Origin: Climacium dendroides
Lineage: Eukaryota > Streptophyta > Bryopsida > Hypnales > Climaciaceae
Direction of reading: 5' to 3'
Assembly (NCBI GenBank): GCA_950106755.1
Contig: OX467082.1
Coordinates: 25,420,001 to 25,484,000, forward strand
Length of the DNA: 64,000 nt
A model generated the notes under the pieces. That model searched no databases, was not told where the DNA came from, and was given only the letters and a program-made list of their open reading frames with translations. Within the stretch, counting starts at the first letter, position 1. Each line of letters opens with the position of its first letter. This document shows positions 12,401 to 24,820 of the stretch, piece by piece. A program made the translations under genes and the position numbers.

Positions 12401-15400
12401 CGTTGTAGATTCGAGCAGGTCGGTGGGTTCAAGCGTCGGAGGACTTCAGCCGTTTGGAGCTCATTTATCGAGGGAGTTTTTGGCATGATCAGTAAGTTAA
12501 TGTTGCAACACGCTAGTAGACCTGTAGACTTGTGTTAACTTCTGTATATGTTGGAAGATCTATAATCTTTCATCATCGTTTGTTTTGGGAAAGTGACGGT
12601 GATTTTGTCTGCACCATCATTTGCAGTTGCTAAGGGATGTTCACCTGAATATTACAGGTCAATGGATATGGATATATTATTGTTGCAGTTCTGTGCTGTG
12701 GCTCGAGAAAATATGGAGCGCGCAGTATTCATGCGAATGGCAGAGCGCTTTGAGGTAATAGACCAAGACTTTGTGAGGAACATTTTTAGCGCTACTTCTG
12801 GATCCTACTTGAAATTAAATGATACATATGAAGTCTTGATAGACTCTTCATGCCGTTTATTGTTTGCAAATTTTTGTACGTTTTTATAATCAAATCTATT
12901 GACACAACTTAGATGCTTGATGTTGTAATTTAATGTTACTTGTGTCACTGACAGCTGAAGGAGCTGGTATCGTCTCCCGTGTTTGATCACGACAAGCTTG
13001 TTGGGGACAAAATTTCGTTGTTGCAGGATTTCATCCGATTAGTTTTGCTGGTAACACCTCCGCCTTCGAAAGTTACCAAACTCTCTAGTGAAGTACTTTG
13101 TTTTGGGACAGTACAAGGATGGTTTCTTGGTTCTACATTAACTATTTCCTGAAAGACTTATTGTGAGGTATTTATATGTATTATGTTACAAAAATTTGAT
13201 GTAGCTGCTGAGCAGCAGTATCATTTTCATATTTCTTGTTGTCAAGACCCAAGTGTTATATATATTCAAAGACTCACTCGTCGACTGAAGGTTACAGCGG
13301 GACATGGATGATTGCTTTTCTAATAACAAGGAATTCTTGTTTATGGTTATTTTAAAAATATGAAACTGGCGATCACGAGCCGTAGCTGCTCGTTAAGTAT
13401 GCTCGTTTAGAGCCTCTGTGTGTCACTTTAGCAAGAAGATTCAAAATTTTTAGATTTCAGTCGGTCACTTTTGGTTGGTCATAAAACTATGTGGCTAAGC
13501 ATGTCTCCTGTTCTTCAGGTTGTTCGTGAGCGTCGCAATACAGGAATGAAGGAGGTGAGAAATTTTGGAGCTTTTATATCCATATCCTTTTATCAAGTGA
13601 CTGGAATCACATCCATTAGAGAATGAAATACATTCTGTTTTGGCAATGTTCATCTTGTCCATGATTGGTGCCACTCTTGTGTGCCCTAACATAATTTCCA
13701 GTGCAGTTTGTCCAATTCTGAGTTTTGAATGAATTGCTGTAGGACGACTGTCTGCGTTATGATGTCATCCAGTGGCTTTGTGTCAAGAATCAAACATATT
13801 CGCAGGTGAGTCCCCGCGTGTAGTGGACCTCAAATTTTGGCTTTTAAACTCTTGAATAGCACTTTTCTACTCGTTTTGGTCTTTGTTGCTAACATTTTTC
13901 AATCTTACCCTTCATTTCCAATTCAGCTCTGCCGTGCCCTCAGCGCTATCCCGGTGAATCATCAGAAACTGACTGAAATGCTGGACGTTGTGGCCCTTTT
14001 CCATGTTCCAAAGGTAAACTTTTCGTCGCCCATACATGTGATTTTTTGTGACGGGTTTTTGTGGCAGAAGCTGTGACGGATTATAACTTGTCAGCCTGTA
14101 TTGCTAACACTTGAAACTTTCCACACTCCGAAGCTTTTAGCAATTGTGTTTGTTCTGTCATCAGGTTCAAGAGCGAGGGTACTACGAGTTGAAAGCGGAG
14201 TGCTGGCAGGAGTTCGATCCGTTGTTCGCTCACTTTTATTCAAATGAATTAGTAGATGCCCAGGTAAGAGGGTTTATGAATAAGTAGTAATAGTTGGACT
14301 GTTTAGAAGATTATATGTTCAAGGAAGCGTAGTTAGCTGAAATCTATTAGCAACACTTACAAAGCTTTTGTGCTAGGGTCTGGTATTGATTTCCAAGTAC
14401 TGTTATCGTCAAATGGGTCTCAGAGCTCTATGATGTTTAAAATGTGGTTATCTCTAGACGCTAACACGCGCTGTATAGAAGCATTGAAAGTGTTCTCATC
14501 GTCATCTAATGTTAATCATCCAAAGGATTCTTAACTAACAGCTCCTGGTGGAACCTGTTGTAATACTCACAGGAGAGAGCAGTCCACGTCGGAAAACTGC
14601 CTCACTATTGGCGAATTAAACCCTATGGGGTTGTAAAAGAGCCTTACAATCGTCTTATCAACCTTCTTCACACGGAGGTACTACTTCTTGTTTTCTTTTG
14701 GGAGAATTAGGGGCTCGTAAGGATTCCATTTATTTGTTTACGTGTCTGAGTCGACTTCGTGGTTTCTGCTTATGGTTTGGATCAAGCACTAGAGCTTCTC
14801 AACTCATTTTGGGTGTGATAATATGGATTGATAGGAATGCCATCAGCTTTTGTGGAACGTGTTGAACTACGTGAGCGCTCTGGTCATGAACGATTCTACA
14901 GCCACTGCTTGTGAATCACTGGGCGTTATAGCCTTGCAAATGATGGGACTTGCTCTTCAGGATCGGAGGTACTGCAACTCAACATATTGGAGTATTGTCA
15001 TTTTGTCAGGGCTATCAGTTCGTGCCTTTCGCTCTTCCAATGCCAATATCTTTAAATTGCCTGAACCCTTTTTGCTTTCAAATTCTCTCATATATCAGGG
15101 TACTGTAATTATTGAAGAAAACTAGTGTTCTAAGAGTTGTAGCAAATGAGGCCACGACTGAAGTCCCTACTACGTTTCTTTTACGATGTCTTAGAGCATG
15201 TTTGTAATTTTCTGGTTTGTCATGTTTTTGCAGGGATTATCCTGAAAGATTTCCTGCATCCTCGGAGACTTTGCAATCACCCCTTGTCTCTTCCAACGAC
15301 ATCTTCTATAATGTTCACCGTAGACCTCAATTCAATCACGACACAAGGGTTATGGAGTGGGGAATCTATCAAGCAGAGTCCCCGAGCATTTTGGATTTGC

Positions 15401-18400
15401 TTCGCAAGTTGCAAGATGTGACGAATGCTCCTCGTAAGTTTACTTCTGATTTTACTCACGATGGAATGACTTTGGAACATGTGTCTGGGACAGGTTCTAA
15501 CATGGTTTTTTCAATACCCAGGATTGGTGGACTCTGTGCACTATGTAATGCATCTCCTGATGGCATCTCCGTACACCGTAACATCTGGAGGTTCACCAAC
15601 GGATATAGAGTTGGTCCTTTCACCCAAAGTGCATGTAAGTTTTCCTACCCAACCTGAACGTTCACAACAACTTTTCTAAAACTTTCATCATTCTCCTTAA
15701 ATATGACTTACTAGAATTTCGTGCTGGAAGGAGTAGAAAGCTGTGTGTTAGCAGGAATTCAAGCTAATGGAATTTTTGTGTTATTAGATTCTATTTTATT
15801 CTGGTCAGTGAAGCATGGCGATGTTCTCGACTGCTCAGGCTAGACTCATGTTTCAATGCTAAATTGTACAATCGCTTTCTACAATTCCCAGGCTCGAGTG
15901 CATACCACAGACGATGACGAACGTCTACAGAAAAAACAGCGCCAGGAGGCCATTATGGCTCAATTCAAAGCCAAGTATGACTAACCTTAGTCACTTTTCT
16001 TGAATACCTTGACTGCAAGCTCTAACAATCCATTTTTGTGGTAGCCGTTCTGCTAATGCATTTTTCTATCGTAGAGATTATCGACAGGTTGGGTTTCTAT
16101 ATTTCATATATTACCGAACTCAAGGTTGTTAAAATTGTTATCATATTCATTCTTTCCGGCGACACTTATGGCGCTTTCTCAGAATCAAGGACAAGTTCTT
16201 AAACCATTGCCCTGGCTTGTTGAGACAGGCAGAATGCATTTTTGGAGCATTTTGAAGACAGCGATGATGACGAGAGTGGCACCACTAGTAACTTGGACAG
16301 TAATTTAAGAGCAGCGTATGGTGCTGAGGATCCTTCATCTGAAGTCTCAAGTGTCGTTGCTGGAAGTAAAATAGCATCGGTGGAGCCAGTTGAAGCCCAT
16401 GAGTGTGCTCTCTGTCGGAGCGAGGTATGTTCCTCTAAGTCTCTACTGTCATGCACGTTTTGCTAGTATGGATAAACGGTGTGGAGATTTTTAAAACCAA
16501 TGATATTTGATTCATTAGTTTGTTTTTTTATTCGGCCTGTTTGAGTATGTGATATTCAGCTCCTGGTTCCTCATAGTCCTTCAGGAGCACGCGGTGACCT
16601 CTTTCTTGCTTTCCTCTCTATGCAGTGTGGTGGCAATGACAAATCAACAGGTTGGATTGGTTTTGTACAACGTTACAGTATGCCAAATCTTGTCATAGAG
16701 AAGAAAGAGGACGTGACTGACAAGGGGTCTGCCGAAACCATCGTAAAGTTGGCAAGTATGCCACAGAGCGCAGAGTCATCTCGTGATGCCAAGCAGTTGC
16801 TTGTTTATGCCACGAGAGAGAACATGATTGACCATATACCTGCAGAGCATGTCCGTTGTTGTGGCCATCAGGTAGTTTCAATATCTTGTGACAATTTCGA
16901 GCTGCAATGGATGTGGGTGTTATAAATATAGTTATATATTAAATTCAGTTAGTGACTTGTTGTTCTTGTCAAGTCCATCCATTAATATTCCTTTTGAAAG
17001 TGGAAACATGTGAGGATTAGCTACAATATTTGAAGGTTATTTATGTTAATCTCTTTGTTACTTGTTTGGATTGTGATCGCAGATGCATCAGGAGTGTTTT
17101 CAAAGTTATCACTCTTCACTTTTGAAAAGTCACTGTAACCAGACATCCTATGAAGGTAATGTCTTGAACATATTACTAGGTTCATGCCATTTTCTGATGG
17201 TTCTTGGCCATAAAAGCAAGTCATGTTGTGCTAATGTCAACCTTTAATTTTATGTAACTTCAAATATACTTTTAGGAATTTTACTTACAGTGGAAATGTT
17301 ATAAGTTCACCAAATATTGCGTTCTTCTCTGATTTTCTATAATGTTGAGCTATGAAGCTGTTGTGTCTCAAGCTGTTGTGTACTAGAATCGAATCCAGAT
17401 CCATGACGATGGAATACATGCATGTGGACTTTGACTACCAGGTAAAGGCATCATTGAGGTTGACAAGATAGAGTTCCTTTGCCCAATTTGCCGTCGATTG
17501 GCGAATGCACTACTTCCTGTTGTACCTCAAGCTAGTCTGTCAAGAATGGTGCAAGCTTGTGCGACTGACGATCTCGAGAATCAAGGGCAGTATTGGGAGA
17601 AATTTTGGGAGAAATGCAAAAGTCTGCCTGGAGCACTGGATTGGTTTGCTTCTCAAGTAATCTTATCAAGCGTTTCCCTCATTTTCGCTAATCATATCTG
17701 TTTACAATATCTCTTTAGATGTGGGTCGTGTGGTCTACGTGGATCAGTTTTTTTTAAAGCGAATGACATATTGCGAAGGTGAATGTATGTTTCTAAAAAT
17801 GGTGTTATTGTGGCAGAGTCTGCATGTGAGAAGCAACTGGTATGAGGTAGCAAAGGAGTTACCTATGTGCCCTGTAAGTGATCAGAATCTGATGCGAGAT
17901 GTACATGTTGGAGTAATAACTTTTTAAAGTCTCTTGCTAGCGTTCCTGGTGGCCTTTTTACAGTCTTTACTCTTCTTTCCCTTGTGATGAAATTTTGATT
18001 CTGAATCTGGAGCATTTAGAAAGATATTTTATGACATTTGAGCGATTCCCCCTTCATTTAAGCACCGGTGACCTATGTTTTGGATGTATTTCTTGGTGTT
18101 GTTTGCAGCCTCTCCGAATGACATTGCAAAGCTTTTGCAGGTACTTTGGGAAGTTTTTGCTTCAAACATTACCCATTGTGAGGTGGAGACGAGAGAGGAG
18201 CCTCAGGAAGTTTCCACAGCCTCGCACCAGCCAAGCAATCAACGCTTATGGGGTTCGGATACAGGACATTGGATTGCCATGCAGGAGCTTGGAAAGCTAG
18301 CGATGGTGTCCAATACTCTTGATAAAGGTAAATATTTCTTTTTGTGAAGCCCCCCCTTTTTGAACGTCTTCTCTTTGTGATGTTGTCTGGAAGATCCTGA

Positions 18401-21400
18401 ATCAGTCTAATTTTACCCAAACCCCTCTTAGTGGTACTTTTGTAAATACAACTCTTGCCCTACAATATTTCACTACATTTTCCTAATTGACGCCAGGCAT
18501 TTTTTGCTTATGTTACAGGACAAGAGATGGCAACCAAGAAAGTAAGGATCGAGAACATGTTATCCAAAATCAAGCTGTTCATTCAAAACAGAGAACTTGC
18601 TTCTCAGAATAAAAACCTTCGAAACCTTTTCATGTCTGTTCGTGATGCACTCGTCAGACAACACAATTCTGTGAAGGAAACTCATCAACTAGAAGTGGTG
18701 AAGAGCAACAAAGGTAAAGAGGAGGACACCTGCCATAAGTTGGGAGTGTTACAGCTACCATTTTCGAGTGGGTATCCTTCTCCTGTCCCTGGATACGGTG
18801 ACTTCAATGCCCAGCTGCAAACGGATCCTGCGCCGTGGACAAGCGCGCCTCCAATGCCACAATTGTGGAATGCAAGGGGGATGCCTGCAGGGATGGCACC
18901 AGGAGCTGAAGATCAAGAAATGACACCAGGGAAATATACGGGAATGAAAGGAATAGACTATGCATCGGCACAAACCTCTTTCGGGACTGAATCTCTTACT
19001 CCACTTGAACCTGCACAAATCGACTTGGAGTGGAGCTCCACTTTACTAAATTGTAGTTTATTTGATGCAGATCCCTTTGGACTTCTCATTGGGCTGCTGA
19101 GTGTGAGTTCTTTTTCCTCTTCCAAAATGTTTGTGTGGAACTATTATCTCTGGTACAACTTTTGCAGAGATTGTAAAATCCCTCTTTATTTAGGCGGTGG
19201 TAACTTCTCGTTTCGTAGTTGGGCTAGAATCTGAAGAAGATTGCAAAGTTATTTGTTGACTGTCTCCTTTTTTTCTCTGTGTGCAGGCCTTTCCAGGTTG
19301 GCCCAAAGCTGAAGAGATTTTGCTGCTGGTGAAGTTTGCATACGCGGTGGCCTTGACTCAGGTTTTACTAGCTTGTTCTGGATTGCTGAGTAATATGGAT
19401 ATGGATGTGCGTAACCTGGAAAGAGACTGGGGTGCTGTGGTCAGATATGCCTGCCTGCCTTTCTTGCGGAGAGCAGCTTTGCTGGTATTTATTTACCTGA
19501 TCCATATCAATTGTGCACTTTCCTAAATTTGTGACAATGACCCTGCAAAAGGATGCCACGTGCTTTTTCCTTCTTGTGATAATTGCCCATAATTTGATCA
19601 AGTTTAAGGGCACTTTTGTAGATCGATGCCCACGTGAAGTTGTGTTTTATCGAGCTAAGATTGGACCCATGTGTAGAGGGTTTTGCTTTAGATAGTTTCA
19701 GGGTATGTTGACTTTTAGGTATTGTAGAATGTCGTCATCTTAGTAATGAGCGGATTTATCCCAGCAGCATGAGTTGGATTAACTGATTGACATCTGATGT
19801 ATCTGTAGGTGCAAATTATTACTGGTGAGGGTTGCAAGCAAAACTATTATGGCTCAGGTAACAACTTTTTTGAGGTTTTACATAAATGTTTTCTTAGACA
19901 ATCATACAACCATATTAGGATTTTGCAATTTATGTGCTTCTTCTATTGTTGCATTGGTTCTAGACAACATGAGAATCTTGCAAGATGTGACATTGCAAGC
20001 CTCTTGTGATTTCAATGTCACGTCATACACTATTCATACACAAAAAGGCCGCTGATTGAATATCTTGCACCCACTTATTTAGAAGCAAATTCATTCAATT
20101 ACAGCGCTTTTAACATTCCTATGTGTGAGCGACGCCTTGCACCTCGTCATTATTTAATGGACGACACTAAACTGAATATTCCGTGCAACTATCGCTTTCG
20201 TCATCGAGATGATGTCACTTGAATTATGAGTTGAAGGCAGGATTGTTCTTGTACTTATATATACCTTGTCAGTATTAATGGCTGTTAGAGCAGTACAACG
20301 ACATTAAAATTGAAAGACGCTTTGGAGCCTGGTACTTGCTCCAAATTCTGTATATCAATGACCAGTAGTTTCTGAATGTTTTTTCCTTCTCCATTTGCAG
20401 GTAGAAAGGTTATGGATGCTTCGTACCTGCAACAGGAGCTGGGACTTGAAGATTCTTACAGAATTTTTATCAACTCAGGTTCTCATCCCTTATTTTCATC
20501 TGCGGATTCTTTACCTCAGTTGTTGACCTTCCCTTCGAAGTAGACCAAATTTATTGCTCAAAGTCTCTGTTATTAGCATTAGTCAAATCTCCAATGCAGT
20601 TGCTTTTTCACTCTCTGACTAGAAGGCTTTTTGTCTCTTGTTCCGCAGGGTTCGATGGTGCAGAATCTTCTAATATTAATAATCTACTACAAAAGCTGCG
20701 TCTTGATTATGTGAGTGAGAAAGAAACTTTCTTGGGGAGCCTGAATGGATCCCATATTTGGACGTTGATAAGTTTGATGTGAATGTGGAGTTTGATTATG
20801 TTCAATGCTTCTGGTTACGATAATAATGAACGCCTTGATAGTAATTTTAATACGCTTTACGTATCACGCATGAATTTGGTGAGATTGTGCTATTGATTTG
20901 GGTAACATTTTAATGAGTTGGATCTGTCAAAGTTTTCATTTTCACGAGGGGTTTCATGACTGTCTGTGATCAACAGAATCTTCTGAGCAAGGACTCAAAG
21001 CTCACCCTGAAAAAAGTACCCAAGGAATTACATTTTGCACCGTTGCCCTTGGTTTACCAGGTCAGATTTGAAATCTCGCGCTTAAGAGATTTGGACTTGG
21101 TAGACTTTTTCCAATAGTCTTGTGTACAGTTTCTAATTTTCAAACATACATGGTTTTCAGTAAAATTAGAGATTTTCAGGATTTATGGACATTGTAAAGA
21201 GGTTCTTTTCATGTTTCATGGGGTCTTTCATTATGATCATATCGAGGTCATAGAGCTCTCATGATGTGATCATAGGGAGACCTTCGAAAGTTTTTTTTAA
21301 TATTATGTTGTCTGAAATTTCTTGAAAATGAGCTTGAACGACTTATGGAGTATTGTTTCTTAATTATGATTTGGTGAACTTCTGCTTCATCAGGAACTAT

Positions 21401-23103
21401 TACTTCGGAGTATAACCGATACCGGTAAATGCCAAGAATGCAACACCACATCATCGTAAGTGTATCTGAGAGTTTCTTATTGTGCTGAGCGTTCAGATTC
21501 AGATTGGTTCCGGTCTTTAAGTCCGAGTTAACTAAATTATTTTGGCTAGGGTCACCTGTCAGTGATTTCTGATTTTGCGGAGTTTCCTTATTTGGAGGTT
21601 CATTGTGAAAACTATTCAAGATGACATTGTGAACTTTTTCTCCTCCGTGCAGCGAGCCGGCAATTTGTCTTGTGTGCAGTCGTTTCTTCTGCTGTGGTAC
21701 TTCAGCCTGTGCTGAATGTTCACGGCATGCTCAATCTGGTAATCTCCTCTTATCTTAATCAAGTTTTAGTAGTTTTTGTTTCCAATCCTAGTAGCGTTTG
21801 ACAAAATAACATCTAAAGATCATGAAAATTGTGGCCACTTCTTGCTGATATCAATCGATAACTTTCTGTCCACACTTAGTAAGTTGGACTTGCCAAAATT
21901 ATAAATTCATGCAGTTGGTGAGGTTTTCCTCCAAGATGTTTTTGAACTTCTAAGTGCAACCATCAGAAGTGAGTAAATGATTAGTTCTCTCGGTTACAGC
22001 ATTGGATATAATAAGACAAATGTATTACATTGAGAGTGTAACCTGCCTCCCCACCATAGATTTGAGATATCCGGTGATTTATCTCACTACAAAGCTACTA
22101 ATTTATTTCGTATTTGTTTTTCTGCATATCATAGAATATGTAATGACTTACTCTTGGTCTTACGGCTACATTAGTCCTAAAGTGCTCTAGCTACCTAGAG
22201 TCAATAGACTCTTGGTCATCAAATTCCAACGCACTTAACTAAGCTCCGACAATATATCCTACTTGATTTGCATCAAGTTATGAACTTTTACTAATGGTGT
22301 TTCATTGTGCTGTTTCAGAGGGTTCTGGAATTGGCGTTTATTTACTCATGCACTCAACCCAGTTGGTGCTCATTCGCGGGAGCCGAGTCTGCATGGCACC
22401 CTCCCTGTACTTGGATCAGCATGGAGAGGTTGGTTCTTCAAACCTGCTTAACACGAAATAGCTACAATTTTTTCTTACTTTTTTTCTTCCAAGTCCTTAC
22501 ACATTGACTTTGCCAGAGTGCTCAGTATATCATATTTTATCTGGAAGCGATAGTATCTCTATTGACTTTTGCCGAAGTATTGTATTTCAAGGGGAATCAG
22601 TAGTATGAGTATAGCTGAGTTTCTTTTGCCACTAGGGTGCGTTTGGAGAGCGACAAGACGAATCGGACTCTGATGAATCTGATGAGCCAGTATGTTTTTA
22701 CTCCTCCATGTCCTGACCCACCCCTTCCCCCCCACCTTCTTTTCCATTTGAATTCGCTAGGCTTTATAATTTATGATTGGTAGTGGCAGGAAGACACATT
22801 TTTGCGGCGTAGTCAGCTGCTGCACCTCAGCGATCTTCGACTGAACGAGGTGAGCGTTAAAATGATAGTTGCTGTTGCATGTTCTATGAGCATATTGTAA
22901 TTCTACTATTGCGTGCCAACCTTTAGTTGATTTTTACCCCTTGCAAGTTCTTGCACAATTCTCCAAATTGGAGCTGGTCTCCCAAGTGGTGCATCCTAAC
23001 GTTGAATGACAATGCACAGGTGAGGCGCATGTGGGTGACAGCAGCTTTTGACTACGACACACACATTCTACACAGCTCAAAAATCTCCGCCGGCGCTCTG
23101 TGA
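6443..23103 (+). CDS. PRT6: PRT6-type E3 ubiquitin ligase (N-recognin, UBR box + RING), 45 exons
   Basis: E3 ligase of the Arg/N-degron pathway: it recognises basic N-terminal residues and ubiquitinates the protein; in Arabidopsis it controls ERF-VII and VRN2 stability in hypoxia. Spliced by eye, 1756 aa (Arabidopsis PRT6 is about 2000). Domains: UBR box about residues 45-120 (AYRCRKC, SAICVGCF, HKEHDY, GGCCDCGD, GFCSAH); middle region with LPLHR-like and MEHPLRI motifs; RING about 985-1120 (ECALCRSE, CCGHQMHQECF, LCPICRR); C-terminal Cys-rich UBR tail (PAICLVCSRF, CQECN) ending FDYDTHIL. Exons: 6443-6657, 7309-7361, 7566-7632, 8107-8186, 8475-8599, 8768-8848, 9110-9175, 9410-9584, 9710-9818, 10015-10060, 10364-10486, 10845-10922, 11212-11361, 11763-11933, 12135-12185, 12409-12491, 12658-12754, 12955-13050, 13519-13554, 13743-13805, 13927-14013, 14165-14263, 14573-14677, 14835-14968, 15234-15433, 15522-15634, 15892-15974, 16229-16424, 16626-16871, 17083-17155, 17442-17656, 17817-17873, 18141-18327, 18519-19102, 19287-19484, 19809-19857, 20401-20478, 20649-20710, 20977-21060, 21394-21455, 21653-21738, 22319-22428, 22636-22689, 22790-22849, 23020-23103. 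Phases agree at every junction. Exon 14 follows a GC donor. The first ATG in the UBR frame was chosen as start; small exons 6, 32 and 43 are least certain. Confidence 0.93.
7724..7837 (+). repeat. Dispersed repeat inside a PRT6 intron (pair with 24602-24702)
   Basis: Within the intron 7633-8106, this stretch aligns with 24602-24702 downstream of the UGT: TGGCGA, CAGACGATT..AGCCT, GAGG.CATGCAA.CCTCTAC and GT.CCC occur in the same order and spacing. It is probably a relic of a short mobile element; the class is not identifiable. Confidence 0.55.
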
Positions 23104-24820
23104 ATCAAGCTTATTGTTTTTCAACACAAAGACGTCCGCCAGATTTGCCTACGTTTTGGGAGTGGAGGACTTACTACAGAAGGCTGATGGCTCCATTCAG
23201 CTCGAAAAGAGAATACCTTGCTTTGTTTGAGCCTGTCACCAAACAAAAACCATTCTTTTGTTCACTTGGGTGCCCTTGTCAAGTGGAGCAGCAGGAGGTA
23301 CAGGAAACCTTGTATCGAGAAACTAGAATAAGCATCTGAGGTCCTATCTCTAGAAATCTAGTTGAAGTCGATCAGTGCAGTACAGTACTTTACAGTACAA
23401 TTAATTTCTGTTAAAAATTATGTACAGGTCTTACCCTACATCCAATTTTGGCCTTCAGATGTACTAGAGTACTTGGGCTATATTTATGTCTAGTGGATTT
23501 ACCATCTTTGAATCTAGTTGCAGCTGTTTCTCAGCTGCAGCTCTTGGATGAGTTTTTATCCATTTTCTGAAATAATATCCGTGACTTTTAGGAAATCTCA
23601 TCTCTGGTTGGATGACACACCATATCAAGTTCATGTGCATTCCAAAATGAAGAAACCGAGGATGGAGGGTGTTTTTCAAGTGAAATTGTCCTTTCAACAC
23701 ACAATTACCCTTCAGTTTTATAATTCACTTCTGTCTCATCGCACACTTGCTGTGATTATAGATCAGGGCTAGAGGCTTCCGCAATTTCAGTTCTTTCAAT
23801 TTTCAAATGAGCGACATTGGATTCCGATTCCAATTCCAATTCACTGGGTGTGTGCGATCTGCTTGAATGACAGGGCGTGCACTTCCGGGTCCAAAATGGT
23901 GGCAAATGCAATGCACTCAGCAATCACTTGTGTACGTTGACGCATCGAATGAAGGACGAGGTAACTTGATAGCATTCAAAGTCGTCGAGAGAAAACAGTT
24001 TAGGAGAAAGAAATATTGCAAAACAGATTGCAACATGAACCAATAAAATCACGACACACACTCAAAGAATGAGCACTGAATTTAGATCATGTCTAAGGGT
24101 ACCCCCACCCAACAATGTTAGCATGTGAGTCTAGAAATGCAAGAGACCAAATTTCTAAAGTCACTCAAAGCTTTATGATTTTTGTGCAAGATTTTGAATC
24201 AATGCATGCAAGAATGAGGATAATTTGTGAAAATGAAAATATCATGACTAGATTCTTCTTAGACCATAGTTTATTTTGCCTAAAAAGTCCAAATCTACAT
24301 CCCCTTTCTAAGCTTGTGTAACCTATAAAGCTCTTGGAAGGCCATTTTTGGGCACAATCTATTTTTTTGTGTGTAAATTTGGTATAGGAAGCTTGTGAAT
24401 TGAGGAATCCAATTGTGACAATAATTTGTATTCATCCTAATTTAAATTCAATGACACACTAGCACTCCCAATTTGAATCACTAATTTTTTGCACCTCCTA
24501 CATATCTTAGAAGTTACAAAATGATCACATATTCTAAGTATAACAAAATTCAGATGTTAAAAATAAAATCCAAACTAAAGCTGCTAATTGAAGATCAGCG
24601 GGTTTTTTTTTGGCGATTTGTTGTTACTATCAGACGATTTTAGCCTATTTGAACTAAATGCACCACTAGTGTGAGGGCATGCAAACCTCTACTGTTCCCC
24701 AAAAAAACTATTGAGGAACTATCAATCCAATTGTCAACTTTTAATACATAATTTGTATTCCAAGAGTCAAATACAAACGGTTGTCCGCAGAAATTTTAGG
24801 GTTCAACAAGCTCATGAGTG
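23104..24820. other. PRT6 3' UTR and intergenic space
   Basis: The first few hundred bases after the PRT6 stop are moderately GC-balanced and probably hold its 3' untranslated region. From about 24000 the sequence is AT-rich and shows no gene. The dispersed repeat at 24602-24702 lies here. Confidence 0.5.
24602..24702 (+). repeat. Dispersed repeat, second copy of 7724-7837
   Basis: AT-richer copy of the PRT6 intronic repeat, with TGGCGATTTGTTG, CAGACGATTTTAGCCT and GCATGCAAACCTCTAC conserved. It lies about 120 bases beyond the UGT stop codon, in the UGT's probable 3' flank. Confidence 0.55.

Noticed and set aside
17995..18300. 101-codon frame across the PRT6 exon starting at 18141
   Set aside because: It is an overlapping frame. 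The frame giving VLWEVFASN and continuing to KLAMVSNTLDKG agrees in phase with both neighbouring exons.
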